From: Anaerolinea thermophila UNI-1
GTDB lineage: Bacteria; Chloroflexota; Anaerolineae; Anaerolineales; Anaerolineaceae
Reading direction: 5' to 3'
Length of the DNA stretch: 64,000 nt
Assembly (NCBI RefSeq): GCF_000199675.1
Contig: NC_014960.1
Coordinates: forward strand, 3,348,001-3,412,000
Both the position numbers and the translations under genes were made by a program. The notes under the pieces were generated by a model, which saw only the letters and a program-made list of their open reading frames with translations, had not been told where the DNA came from and ran no database searches. This document shows, one piece after another, positions 31,862-40,721 of the stretch. Every line of letters begins with the position of its first letter. Within the stretch, counting starts at the first letter, position 1.

Positions 31862-32860
31862 TCAGCGGGCTAACGCAACGATAAAGGTATCCAGTGCGGT
31901 GGGAAGGTCAGTATTGCTGGTTTTGACGGCGCCGTCCATCTCGTAAAGGGTGCGGTAAATTTCTTCCAACTGCGCCATGGAGAAGCGCCGCGCCTGCCGA
32001 AGGCTTTTCTCCGCCACAAATTGGGATGTGCTGATGCCCGCCTGCAGGAAATCTGCCACGCCCTTGCCCTCATCGAGCAGTTCGCGCGCCAGCAAGAGCA
32101 GGCGGAACTGGCGCACAATCATCCCAAACAGGCTGAGTTCATCCTCTTCCTCCAGCAAACGATGGAGCAAGTTTTGTGCCAGACGGGCATTGCCCTCGGC
32201 GATGGCGTCCATCATGGCAAACAAATCGGCTTCGCCGCCCTGCGCGGTCAGTTCGGCAACATCCTCCAGTTCCACGGCGCGCTGAAAGTTGACGTAGGTG
32301 AGCAGTTTTTCAATTTCCTGGCGGGCGGTCTGGGTATCGTTGCCCACGTGGCGAGCCAGTTCGGCGGCGGCTTCGGCGGTAAACTGCCCGCCCAGTGAGC
32401 GGGCTTCCTTTTGAATCCAGGCGGGCATGGCAGAAAGGTCGGGCAGGGTGCAGAGATGGTAGTGGACGCGCTTGCCGGCTTTCTCCATCCAGGCGCGGAA
32501 CCAGTGCTTGGGCGGGAAATGCACCCAACTGCGCCGCTCGATGATGTCCTCAATCACCAGCACCAGCGCGGTGGTTTCGGGCAGAGTTTCCAGACGCTGG
32601 CAAAAACGCTGGCGCGCCGACTCGGCGGTCAGGCGGGTAAAGGGATGGGTGAGGATGACCAGGCGCCGCTCTGCCAGAAAGGGCATGGCGCCGGCGGCGT
32701 TGAAGATGTCATCCTCGCTGGCGGTGCGCCCATCCAGCCGGGTGAGGTTCAGGTCGGCAACGGCGGGGTCGCCCAGTTTCTCGCGCAGGGTGTGAATGAA
32801 CGCCTGCATGGCGTGGACGTCATTGCCGTGAAGCACGTACACCACCGGCTTTTCGCTCAT
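31862..32860 (-). CDS. holA: DNA polymerase III subunit delta
   Basis: 332 aa. It follows the HolA pattern: VYVLHGNDVHAMQAFIHTL at the N-terminus, PFLAERRLVILTHP (the clamp-opening region), then a helical lid and collar domain with NDTQTARQEIEKLLTYV and LFGMIVRQFRLLLLARELL. It loads the sliding clamp as part of the clamp loader. ATG 32860 has AGGGA upstream; the frame is open to 32893, inside the preceding gene. Operon order is nurA, HAS-like, DUF6391, holA. Confidence 0.88.
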   Translation of the reverse strand: MSEKPVVYVLHGNDVHAMQAFIHTLREKLGDPAVADLNLTRLDGRTASEDDIFNAAGAMPFLAERRLVILTHPFTRLTAESARQRFCQRLETLPETTALVLVIEDIIERRSWVHFPPKHWFRAWMEKAGKRVHYHLCTLPDLSAMPAWIQKEARSLGGQFTAEAAAELARHVGNDTQTARQEIEKLLTYVNFQRAVELEDVAELTAQGGEADLFAMMDAIAEGNARLAQNLLHRLLEEEDELSLFGMIVRQFRLLLLARELLDEGKGVADFLQAGISTSQFVAEKSLRQARRFSMAQLEEIYRTLYEMDGAVKTSNTDLPTALDTFIVALAR

Positions 32861-32864
32861 GGAC

Positions 32865-33368
32865 TTATCCCTGGGTGAGGATGCGGTGGGCAATCAGGTC
32901 GCCCTGTACCTGGCGGGTAATTTCGACTACACGCAACCCATGTGGCGGCGCGGTGGTGATGCGCTGTTGGAGCAGGGGACCCAGCGGCGCCGCCAGAATC
33001 AACGCCAGGGTGACCAGGGGGACGATGACGCTCCAGCGCTCCAGGCGCGAGCGCAAGTCGCGTCCCATGTTCAGCGAAGCCAGCCAGCCCACCGTTCCGG
33101 CAAAGAAACCCGCCGCGGCAAAGTTGGTGCCGCAGTTGGGATGAATGGCAAGGCGGTACTCGCCCGCGTTCAGGCGCGCCAGGGCTTGCTCCACGGCTTC
33201 GTACACCTCTTCGGTGGACAGGTTGCCCACAATCCAGAAACCGCGCGTATCGGAGTAACCCGCCGCCATCAGATGCGGATGGCGCTCTGCCAGCACTTGT
33301 AACGTAGCATGCTCCAGAGCATGGTTGCGGCGCATGCGCGCCACGGGAGTCCAGTTTAAAATGGACAT
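32865..33368 (-). CDS. DUF6391 family membrane protein
   Basis: 167 aa. The N-terminal motif RMRRNHALEHATLQVLAE is the hallmark of DUF6391. Two hydrophobic segments follow (FAAAGFFAGTVGWLASL and WSVIVPLVTLALILAAP). Function is unknown. ATG 33368 has GGGAGG 4 nt upstream. It lies 4 nt before holA and 30 nt after the HAS-like gene. Confidence 0.78.
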   Translation of the reverse strand: MSILNWTPVARMRRNHALEHATLQVLAERHPHLMAAGYSDTRGFWIVGNLSTEEVYEAVEQALARLNAGEYRLAIHPNCGTNFAAAGFFAGTVGWLASLNMGRDLRSRLERWSVIVPLVTLALILAAPLGPLLQQRITTAPPHGLRVVEITRQVQGDLIAHRILTQG

Positions 33369-33398
33369 ACTTCCTCCCAACCTCAAAATTTTACCGGC

Positions 33399-34013
33399 TT
33401 ACGGTGCAGTCTGCGCCACATCCGCCAGCGCGTTCAGCACGTTCATCAGCGCGGCGTAATCGTCCCGCAAAAGGATGATGATTTCCTGCTGGGCGCGCTG
33501 AAGCCAGTGCGGGTCGCCCATCTGCGCATGGGCGCGGCTTGCCTGAAGCAGGTGGGCGGCGAACAGTTCGGGGATGGGCGCCTGCTCGGCGCGCAGGATG
33601 TGGCGGAAGTAGCCCAGGCGTCCCGCGCCGGTAAAGCGCACCACCTCGGCGGGCGTGCAGGCATGGATGACCTCCAGACTGAGCGGGATGCGCGGCGGCA
33701 AGAGGTGCGAGATGCGCCCGTTTTCCTCATAGCCCACGTGGAGCAGGTTAAACTCAATCGGCACGGTGCGGTTTTCGCGGTTGTCGCGCACCACCTCGTC
33801 GCGGATATCTCCCGCGGCGGCTAACTGGCGCACCGTGCCATCCTCTTCGATGTGAATGTTGTACACCAGCCCGTACACCTGATACGTATCGTCCACCGGC
33901 AGGCGCGCCAGCGTGCCAAAAGCCGGCACGTTCGCCTGCGTCACCCGGCACCCTACCAGACTTTCCAGCGTGGATGCGCCTAACAGTCTGCCAAAAGCGG
34001 TATTCATGGTCAT
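33399..34013 (-). CDS. HAS-barrel-like protein coupled to nurA
   Basis: 204 aa, soluble. The N-terminal half (FGRLLGASTLESLVGCRV, then TYQVYGLVYNIHIEEDG) resembles the HAS barrel found at the N-terminus of HerA-type ATPases. The second half is helical. This is inference from pattern; no ATPase motifs are present. It overlaps nurA by 4 nt (ATGA, 34010-34013) and has GGGAGGG 8 nt before ATG 34013. A role in DNA end processing alongside NurA is plausible. Confidence 0.65.
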   Translation of the reverse strand: MTMNTAFGRLLGASTLESLVGCRVTQANVPAFGTLARLPVDDTYQVYGLVYNIHIEEDGTVRQLAAAGDIRDEVVRDNRENRTVPIEFNLLHVGYEENGRISHLLPPRIPLSLEVIHACTPAEVVRFTGAGRLGYFRHILRAEQAPIPELFAAHLLQASRAHAQMGDPHWLQRAQQEIIILLRDDYAALMNVLNALADVAQTAP

Positions 34014-35200
34014 GCTCGTTTCCCTCCCGCTGAGGTGTGTTTACTGCTTAACTTGTGGGATTCGCGTTGCATCTCTCCGCCGCGGCGGTGGATTTCCATG
34101 AGTATCATGTTTTCCAGCAGTTGATGCTCCTCGTAGCGCACCACGGCGATCTCATGGGCGCGGCTCAGGGCATAGGGATAGGGACGCGCGCCCATCTGGC
34201 GGCACTGATCCAGCAGAATGGCTTGCAGAAGGGCAACCTGCTGAGCGTCCTGCGCCACAAAGCGCGGGAGTTCCACCCGCACCAGATAGGGCTTTTCCTG
34301 CGTGCCGACATTGAGATAGAAAAAGCACAACGTCAGCGCCTCATCCGCCTGGCTGAAGCGCGCCGCCGAGAGCGAGTGAATCTCAAAAATTGCCGAACGC
34401 GCTCCCGGCGGGAGCATATGCGCAAACAGGTCAATATCGCGCACGCCCCACAACGGGCGTTCCTTTCCCGCCGCGCTCAGACTCTGCGCTTCTCTTAACT
34501 TCGCCAGTTCCAGCAGGGCAACCACGTAGTCACTGCGCGGACGGTCCACGTAGCCCGCCACGCCGATGCCTGCGCGCCGCGTCTCTGCCAGCACGTTCAG
34601 GTACGCCTGAAATGCCTTTTTCAGGTCTTCATCCCCCTGGGGCTGGCGGAACAACTCCAGCGGACCGTCGGTGAGGGTGAAGATGGGCAGATTCTCAGCG
34701 TCCTGTTCCTGGCGGGCTTGCTCCAGCAAGAGACGGCGCTCGCGCAGGTCGCGCTGGAGAGCAAGCATTTCCTCGCCCAGAGGCACATGGTTGGGGTACA
34801 GTTCGTTGAAGAGCAAAATCTCGCTCTTCACCAGTTCCCGCGGGATTGCCCCCGTTTTAAAGGCAAACAGCCCCGTGTTGATGACGCCAAACTCCACCGC
34901 GCGGTGCGGGTCGGGAGTAATCTGCGAGCCGTCGGCGGCGAGCAAAATCCAGCCGTCCGGCGCAGGCGCTCCGGCGAAGGCGCTGTCCAGAGATTCGCTG
35001 GTGGGTTGGGCGCATCGCAGGTTCTGAGTCACATGGCTGACCTGCTCAACCAGCGCGCGCAGGTCGTCCTGGCGATGGGCGTAGCGCCTCAGCAGGTTCA
35101 GGGCTTCGTCCAGCAGTTCCTGCCTCACCTGCGCCTGATCGCCTAACTGTTCCACTTTCTGATGAATTTGTTCGCGTATTTGTTGATAATCGACGGGCAT
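34010..35200 (-). CDS. nurA: NurA-domain nuclease
   Basis: 396 aa. The NurA fold is suggested by the first metal-binding motif ILLAADGSQITPD, by a second acidic site (FTLTDGPLELF), and by a C-terminal segment with LPRFVAQDA and ALSRAHEIAVV. NurA acts as a 5'-3' exonuclease with the HerA helicase in archaea and some bacteria; no herA lies nearby. A helical coiled-coil stretch covers about 60-90. ATG 35200 (MPVDYQQIREQ) follows a TATAAT at 35228-35223 by 22 nt. First gene of the nurA-HAS-DUF6391-holA operon. Confidence 0.85.
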   Translation of the reverse strand: MPVDYQQIREQIHQKVEQLGDQAQVRQELLDEALNLLRRYAHRQDDLRALVEQVSHVTQNLRCAQPTSESLDSAFAGAPAPDGWILLAADGSQITPDPHRAVEFGVINTGLFAFKTGAIPRELVKSEILLFNELYPNHVPLGEEMLALQRDLRERRLLLEQARQEQDAENLPIFTLTDGPLELFRQPQGDEDLKKAFQAYLNVLAETRRAGIGVAGYVDRPRSDYVVALLELAKLREAQSLSAAGKERPLWGVRDIDLFAHMLPPGARSAIFEIHSLSAARFSQADEALTLCFFYLNVGTQEKPYLVRVELPRFVAQDAQQVALLQAILLDQCRQMGARPYPYALSRAHEIAVVRYEEHQLLENMILMEIHRRGGEMQRESHKLSSKHTSAGGKRA

Positions 35201-35222
35201 ACTGACCAAACCTGTTGTTTCG

Positions 35223-35228
35223 ATTATA
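35223..35228 (-). promoter_or_regulatory. -10 box TATAAT of the nurA operon
   Basis: TATAAT on the minus strand with a short leader of about 15 nt and only a weak ribosome binding site. Confidence 0.55.
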
Positions 35229-35316
35229 CTGGTTTTTGGGAACTTTTCCGCGCTCCCATCGTCTGGATATACAGAACCATAAATCTCTGGTAATTCACTT
35301 CTAAGGAGGAGTGACA

Positions 35317-36042
35317 ATGAACTTCAAACGATTGAGTCTATTTATCGTCCTGCTGGTCATGGTGGCGTTGACTGCCTGTCAAGCCACGCCGGTGCTGGCA
35401 GGGGGTGGCGGTGCTCAACCCCAGGTGCGCACGCTGAGCGTCAACGGCAACGGGAAGGTCTATCTGACCCCGGATGTGGCGTACATCAATATCGGTGTGC
35501 AGAGCCAGTCGGAAAGCGTCAGCGATGCCCTCAATGAGAACTCCCGCAAAGCCCAGGCAATTGCCAACGCACTGAAAGAAATGGGCGTGGCGGAAAAGGA
35601 CATTCAAACCTCTGCCTTTAACATCTTCCCGCAACAGCAGTACGACCCCGAAGGCAAGATGACCGGCATCCTTTACGTGGTGGATAACACCGTCAACGTC
35701 ACCGTGCGCGATCTGACCGTGCTGGGCAAACTGCTGGATGCCGCCGTGCGCGCGGGCGCCAACAACATCTACGGCATCACCTTCGACGTGGTGGACAAGA
35801 GCAAAGCCATCACCGAGGCGCGCCAACTGGCGGCAGAAGATGCCCGCCGGCAGGCTGAGGAACTGGCTGGCGCGGCTGGTGTGAAACTGGCGCGGGTGCA
35901 GAGCATTTCATCCTACGTCAGTTCCGGACCGGCGCCTCTGTACGACGCCAAGGGCGGCGCGGCGGCAGTCGGGCAGGTGCCCATCTCCGCCGGGCAAATG
36001 GTCATCAGTGTGGATGTCAACATCACCTACGAAATCGAGTAA
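35317..36042 (+). CDS. SIMPL-domain (DUF541) lipoprotein
   Basis: 241 aa. A lipoprotein signal peptide ends in the lipobox LTAC (VALTACQATP). The SIMPL/DUF541 domain covers most of the rest (VRTLSVNGNGKVYLTPDVAY, then DIQTSAFNIFPQQQYD). SIMPL proteins are periplasmic or surface proteins linked to stress and membrane signalling; exact role unknown. AAGGAGG lies 5-7 nt before ATG 35317. A rho-independent terminator follows at 36065-36102. Confidence 0.9.
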   Translation: MNFKRLSLFIVLLVMVALTACQATPVLAGGGGAQPQVRTLSVNGNGKVYLTPDVAYINIGVQSQSESVSDALNENSRKAQAIANALKEMGVAEKDIQTSAFNIFPQQQYDPEGKMTGILYVVDNTVNVTVRDLTVLGKLLDAAVRAGANNIYGITFDVVDKSKAITEARQLAAEDARRQAEELAGAAGVKLARVQSISSYVSSGPAPLYDAKGGAAAVGQVPISAGQMVISVDVNITYEIE

Positions 36043-36064
36043 TTCCCGCAAGTTTCCCCTCTTT

Positions 36065-36102
36065 CATCCCCTTCCCCTGTCCCGGAAGGGGATGATTTTT
36101 TT
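36065..36102 (+). terminator. Intrinsic terminator of the SIMPL gene
   Basis: Perfect 11-bp stem CATCCCCTTCC/GGAAGGGGATG with an 8-base loop, followed by ATTTTTTT. Confidence 0.92.
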
Positions 36103-36141
36103 GCCACACCGCGCCCTGAGCCTTTGCAGTAACCCCCGCGA

Positions 36142-36939
36142 TTACCGCAACAAATCCTCTAAATCTTCCAGATCGGTGCGCGAGGTCAAGTCCACGCTGA
36201 GCGGCGTCACCGAGACCACCCGGTCGAACACCACCGCGCGGATGTCGTCATCGGGGGCGGTGTCCTCCAGCCTCACTTTAGGCGAAGCCGCCACCACCCC
36301 CTTCTGCTCCCACCCGCCCTCACGGATGAGGTAGGGAATGTAATAGCGGTGTCTGGACTGGCGGGTAACGCGCCAGGGCGTCTGCGGAGTAGCCCCTAGC
36401 GGCACATCCACCTTCAGCACGTCCACATCCACCGGCAGGGTGCGGGAGAGCAGTTTTTGCGCAAACAGGGCGGTGAAGTGCGCCGCGGCGGAGAAATCAA
36501 TCTGCGTGTAAGCGAAGTATTCCTCGCCCTCAATGGCTTGCGAAACCGCCAGCGAGGGGATGCCCATGGCGCCCCCTTCCAGCGCCGCCCCCACCGTCCC
36601 GGAGATGGTCACCCCCGTGCCGATGTTCTCGCCGTAATTGATGCCCGAAACCACCAGCGCGGGCGTGCGGGGCAGAATCTCCAGCACGGCATGCAGAACG
36701 CACTGCGCGGGCGTGCCGCCCAGCGCGTAGGCGCGCACCTCGCCTCCGTTGACCGGCAGAGTTACAGGCTCAATTCTGCCGTCGCTGGCGGGTGGCAGAC
36801 TGCGCCCCATGCTGGTCTGCTGTTCGCGCGGTGCAACCACCACCACCTCGCCCAGCGGGAGCAGAGCGCGCGCCGCGGCGTGCAGTCCCGGCGAATGAAT
36901 ACCATCATCGTTGGTCAGTAAAATCAGCGGTTTGTCCAT
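36142..36939 (-). CDS. surE: 5'/3'-nucleotidase SurE
   Basis: 265 aa. The metal site ILLTNDDGIHSPG is intact, followed by VVVVAPREQQTSMG and SGINYGENIGTGVTISGTVGAA, the SurE hallmarks. It dephosphorylates nucleoside monophosphates, often under stress or in stationary phase. ATG 36939 has AAGGG 4 nt upstream; the same frame is open far upstream through the opposite-strand PBP gene, without meaning. It is divergent from the PBP gene. Confidence 0.95.
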   Translation of the reverse strand: MDKPLILLTNDDGIHSPGLHAAARALLPLGEVVVVAPREQQTSMGRSLPPASDGRIEPVTLPVNGGEVRAYALGGTPAQCVLHAVLEILPRTPALVVSGINYGENIGTGVTISGTVGAALEGGAMGIPSLAVSQAIEGEEYFAYTQIDFSAAAHFTALFAQKLLSRTLPVDVDVLKVDVPLGATPQTPWRVTRQSRHRYYIPYLIREGGWEQKGVVAASPKVRLEDTAPDDDIRAVVFDRVVSVTPLSVDLTSRTDLEDLEDLLR

Positions 36940-37020
36940 AGCACCCTTTCCAGGGAAAATATTATCACGAATCCTTTGCCTGCCCCAATCACTGCCGAAA
37001 CCTCCCCTTTTTGTTTGTGT

Positions 37021-37026
37021 TACAAT
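37021..37026 (+). promoter_or_regulatory. -10 box TACAAT of the PBP gene
   Basis: Extended form TGTTACAAT, 16 nt from ATG 37043. The leader is about 10 nt. Confidence 0.5.
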
Positions 37027-37042
37027 ACTTTTGAAGAAAGCC

Positions 37043-40000
37043 ATGAACGAAGAAGAGAAACTCCCCCCTGTCCATCCCTCCGAGGATACCGCCGGGCGAA
37101 AATTGCGCCGTATTTTAGAGGAAGGCAAGAAGGCTGAAGAAGCCCTCGAAAACACCCAGCCTTCCCGTCCTGCCGCCAAGCCCGCCGAGACGTCCGCCGA
37201 GTCGGCTGTCACCCAGCCGATTTCGCCGGAAAGTACCCCGCCGTCTCCCCCGCCCTTCTTAGAGGAAGACATCGTCCCACCCTTGCGTCCGCGCGGAGAG
37301 TCTGCCGAAACCCTGCCGGTGCCACCCTTCAGCGAGCCGCCGCAGAGCCTGCCCGCCGACGAAGCCCCTACCCTGCCGCCGGAAGCCGCCAGCGAAGCCC
37401 CTGCAATCGGCGAGGAAGACGCCCATCTGGCGCCCACCATTCCGCCCTTCCTGCTGGAATCGGACGCCGAGATCCTGCCCAAACGGGTGGAAGAGACCGA
37501 CCTGGAAGCCACCCAGGTTTCGCCCAGCGCCTACGACCTTCCCACCCTGCATGCCCAGCGCCCGGCAACTCAGGAACCGCCCACCCAGCCCTTTGCCGTG
37601 CGGGTGCGCCCGGCGGCACGCGAACCCGGCTCCCGCCCGACTTACCCGCCGCGCACACCGCCTCCGCCGCCCCCGCCGGTGCGGCGCGAACGCCCCAGCC
37701 AGCCCCGTCCCGTCCAGCCAGAGGAAGAAACCGGCGGACGCTCGCCGTGGGGATGCATCCTGCAGGTGGTGCTGGGCATTATCGTCCTTGCCATTGTGCT
37801 GGCGGGCGCGGTTGCCACCTTCCTGGTCTATCAGTACTTCTCCATTGCCCGCTCCCTGCCGGATATTTCCAACCTTAAGGAACGCGCCTCGCAGTTCGAG
37901 ACTACCCGCATCCTCGACCGCAACGGGAATGTGCTGTACGAAATCCTCGACCCCAACGCCGGACGGCGTACCTACGTGCCGCTCAAGCGCATCTCGCCCT
38001 ACATGGTGGCGGCAATTATCGCCACCGAGGACAAGGATTTCTACAACAACCCCGGCTTTGACCCCTTTGGCATTGCCCGCGCCTTGTGGCAGAACTACAC
38101 CAGCGGAGAGGTGGTCTCCGGCGCTTCTACCATCACCCAGCAGTTGGCGCGCGCCATCCTGCTCAGCCCGGAAGAAGCCGCCCAGCGCACCGTCCAGCGC
38201 AAGGCGCGCGAGATTGTGCTTGCCGCCGAACTTACCCGCCGTTACAGCAAGGATGAAATCCTTGAACTGTACCTGAACGAGATTTACTACGGCAACCTTG
38301 CCTACGGTGTGGAAGCCGCCGCCAACACCTACTTCGGCACCAGCGCCGACAAACTGACCCTGGCGCAAGCCTCGTTCCTTGCCGGACTGCCGCAAGCCCC
38401 CAGCGTGTACGACATCTTCAGCAACCGCGAACAAGCCCTGCGCCGTCACAAGCAGGTGCTGGTGCTGATGTACGAACTGAGCCGCGAGAAGAACTGCATC
38501 GAGGTGTCCAACAGCGTCCAGCCGGTGTGCGTGGATGCCGCCGCCGCTACCGCCGCGGCGCAGGAAATTGAAGCCTACAACTTCCAGCCGCCGCGCAACA
38601 CCATCCGCTACCCGCATTGGGTCAATTACGTGCGCTCCCTGCTGGAAGAGCAGTTTGACCCGCAGACGATTTACCGCTCGGGCTTTACCGTGTACACCAC
38701 CCTCGACCCCAACCTGCAGGAACAAGCCCAGAACATCGTTGCTGAGCAGGTGCGGGCGCTCTCCGGGCGCAACGTGCAGAACGGCGCGCTGGTTGCCATC
38801 CGCCCCGCCACCGGCGAGATTCTCGCCATGGTGGGTTCGGCAGATTACTTCAACGAGGGCATCAGCGGGCAGATCAACATGGCGCTGGTGCCGCGCCAGC
38901 CGGGTTCGTCCATCAAGCCGATTACCTACCTGGCGGCGTTTGAAAAAGGCTGGACGCCCGCCACGCTCATCTGGGACGTGCCATCGGAGTTCCCGCCTTC
39001 CGGCAGACCCGACGACCCGCGCGATCCCTACAAGCCGGTGAACTACGATGGGCGCTTCCACGGTCCGGTGACGGTACGCACGGCGCTGGCAAATTCCTAC
39101 AACATCCCCGCCGTCAAAGCCCTCCAGTTTGTGGGCATCTATGACGACCCCAACACCCCGCAGGGCGAGGGCTTGATTGGTATGGCAAAGCGCCTGGGCA
39201 TCACCACCCTGACGCGCGACGATTACGGGCTTTCGCTGACTCTGGGCGGCGGCGAGGTGACCCTGCTGGAGATGACCTCGGCGTTTGGCACAATGGCAAA
39301 CGCTGGTCGGCGCATGCCCCCCTACGCCATCACCCGCATTGAGGATTACGCCGGCAACGTGGTATACGAGCATAAAGCGCCCCCCGGCGAGCAGGTCCTG
39401 CGCCCCGAACATGCCTTCCTCATCAGTTCCATCCTCTCCGATAACCAAGCCCGTGCGCCCATGTTCGGCACCAATTCGGTGCTGGCACTGCCCTTCCCTG
39501 CCGCCGCCAAGACCGGCACCACCAACGACTTCCGCGATAACTGGACGCTGGGCTACACCCCCGACCTGGCGGTAGGTGTGTGGGTGGGCAACGCCGACTA
39601 CACGCCAATGGAAGGCGTCAGCGGGGTGACCGGTGCGGCGCCCATCTGGGCGCAGTTCATGCAGAGCGCCGTCCCCGCCCTTACCGGCGGCAACCCCACC
39701 CCCTTCGTCAAGCCCGCCAATGTGGTTGAGCGGGTGGTGTGCGCCATCTCCGGCACCGAGCCTTCGGAGTGGTGTCCGTCTCAGCGCACCGAGTTCTTCG
39801 CCGCCGATCAACTGCCCCTGCCCAAAGAGGAAGACCTGTGGAAACGCGCCCAGATTGATACCTGGACGGGTTTGCGGGCATCGGCAGCTTGCTCCGGCTT
39901 CACCGCCGAGAAGTTCGTCCTCAACGTCACCGACAAGGACGCCGTGCGCTGGATTCGCGAGACTGAGGAAGGGCAAAACTGGGCGGAGAGCATCGGCTTT

Positions 40001-40516
40001 TCCGACGATTTCTTCTTCATCCCCGAACGGGAATGCAAGGAAAGCGACCCGCGCCCGAACATCTACTTTGCCGGGCTGGCAGAGGATCAAGCCATCCTCT
40101 CCGCACCGCTGGATATCTACGCCGTGGTGGACGCTACCGACGACTTCCGCCGCTGGCGGCTGGAGTGGGGCTTGGGCAGTGATCCCGGCGAATGGAAGAC
40201 CCTGCTCGAGGGCATGACCTCGCCGGTCAAGACGCCCGACCGCATTTACTCGTGGGATTTACAGGATGTGCCGCGCGAGACCATCACCCTGCGGATTTAT
40301 CTGGAAAGCACCGAGGACGGCTACGCCGAGAAGCGCATCCGCCTGCGCATCCAGGCGCCCACGCCCACCCCGACACCGACCCTCACCCCCACGGTGACGC
40401 CCACGCCTACCCTCACCCCGACGCCCACACCCACTCCGCCGCCCACCGAGACACCCACCCCCACACCGACCGAGACCCCCGTGGCAACGGCCGCCGGGGC
40501 TTTGGAGCGAGCCTAG
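37043..40516 (+). CDS. Bifunctional penicillin-binding protein (class A, transglycosylase/transpeptidase)
   Basis: 1157 aa. About 235 cytoplasmic residues, acidic then Pro/Arg-rich, precede one membrane helix (about 238-262). The GT51 transglycosylase domain has catalytic Glu329 in IIATEDKDF, plus GASTITQQLAR and LYLNEIYYG. The transpeptidase has Ser622-x-x-Lys625 (PGSSIKPITY), a SxN motif (ANSYNIPAVK) and KTG at 823 (AAKTGTTND). A β-rich region follows and the protein ends in a Pro/Thr-rich tail. It polymerises and cross-links peptidoglycan. ATG 37043 follows TACAAT at 37021-37026; the open frame begins further upstream inside surE's start region. Single-gene unit. Confidence 0.93.
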   Translation: MNEEEKLPPVHPSEDTAGRKLRRILEEGKKAEEALENTQPSRPAAKPAETSAESAVTQPISPESTPPSPPPFLEEDIVPPLRPRGESAETLPVPPFSEPPQSLPADEAPTLPPEAASEAPAIGEEDAHLAPTIPPFLLESDAEILPKRVEETDLEATQVSPSAYDLPTLHAQRPATQEPPTQPFAVRVRPAAREPGSRPTYPPRTPPPPPPPVRRERPSQPRPVQPEEETGGRSPWGCILQVVLGIIVLAIVLAGAVATFLVYQYFSIARSLPDISNLKERASQFETTRILDRNGNVLYEILDPNAGRRTYVPLKRISPYMVAAIIATEDKDFYNNPGFDPFGIARALWQNYTSGEVVSGASTITQQLARAILLSPEEAAQRTVQRKAREIVLAAELTRRYSKDEILELYLNEIYYGNLAYGVEAAANTYFGTSADKLTLAQASFLAGLPQAPSVYDIFSNREQALRRHKQVLVLMYELSREKNCIEVSNSVQPVCVDAAAATAAAQEIEAYNFQPPRNTIRYPHWVNYVRSLLEEQFDPQTIYRSGFTVYTTLDPNLQEQAQNIVAEQVRALSGRNVQNGALVAIRPATGEILAMVGSADYFNEGISGQINMALVPRQPGSSIKPITYLAAFEKGWTPATLIWDVPSEFPPSGRPDDPRDPYKPVNYDGRFHGPVTVRTALANSYNIPAVKALQFVGIYDDPNTPQGEGLIGMAKRLGITTLTRDDYGLSLTLGGGEVTLLEMTSAFGTMANAGRRMPPYAITRIEDYAGNVVYEHKAPPGEQVLRPEHAFLISSILSDNQARAPMFGTNSVLALPFPAAAKTGTTNDFRDNWTLGYTPDLAVGVWVGNADYTPMEGVSGVTGAAPIWAQFMQSAVPALTGGNPTPFVKPANVVERVVCAISGTEPSEWCPSQRTEFFAADQLPLPKEEDLWKRAQIDTWTGLRASAACSGFTAEKFVLNVTDKDAVRWIRETEEGQNWAESIGFSDDFFFIPERECKESDPRPNIYFAGLAEDQAILSAPLDIYAVVDATDDFRRWRLEWGLGSDPGEWKTLLEGMTSPVKTPDRIYSWDLQDVPRETITLRIYLESTEDGYAEKRIRLRIQAPTPTPTPTLTPTVTPTPTLTPTPTPTPPPTETPTPTPTETPVATAAGALERA

Positions 40517-40555
40517 AGCCGCAGGGTCAGAGCCTGTACCAGCGCCAAAGCGCAC

Positions 40556-40624
40556 CCCTCAACGCCTTCGTCAGGCTCGGGGTGCGCTCAATTTTCTCCG
40601 CGTCCTGTGCGCCTTCGCGGTGAC
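40556..40624. repeat. Family A and B repeats downstream of the PBP gene
   Basis: CCTTCGTCAGGCTCGGGG (A, diverged) followed by GCGCCTTCGCGGTGACATC (B). They lie in the 205-base gap 40517-40721 between convergent genes. Confidence 0.6.
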
Positions 40625-40671
40625 ATCTTCCCTGACGCGCTCTCAGCCATCTCGAAGGCGAGGATTTCCCA

Positions 40672-40705
40672 TAAAACAACCGCCGGGAATGTCTCCGGCG
40701 GTTGT
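40672..40705 (-). terminator. Intrinsic terminator of the thioredoxin/TPR gene
   Basis: Perfect 11-bp stem ACAACCGCCGG/CCGGCGGTTGT, followed by TTTTA on the minus strand. Confidence 0.8.
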
Positions 40706-40721
40706 GTCTCCCTCTCCTGAG

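Noticed and set aside
36940..37512. Upstream extension of the surE frame
   Set aside because: Ser/Gly/Arg-rich shadow of the opposite PBP gene. SurE begins at MDKPLILLTNDDG.
37259..40090. A 943-codon open frame on the minus strand
   Set aside because: Antisense to the PBP gene, which has full catalytic motifs. The frame is a composition effect.
40350..40500. Short-period tandem repeat (CCCACGCCCACC-like)
   Set aside because: It codes for the Pro/Thr-rich tail of the PBP, so it is a coding low-complexity stretch, not a CRISPR or satellite.
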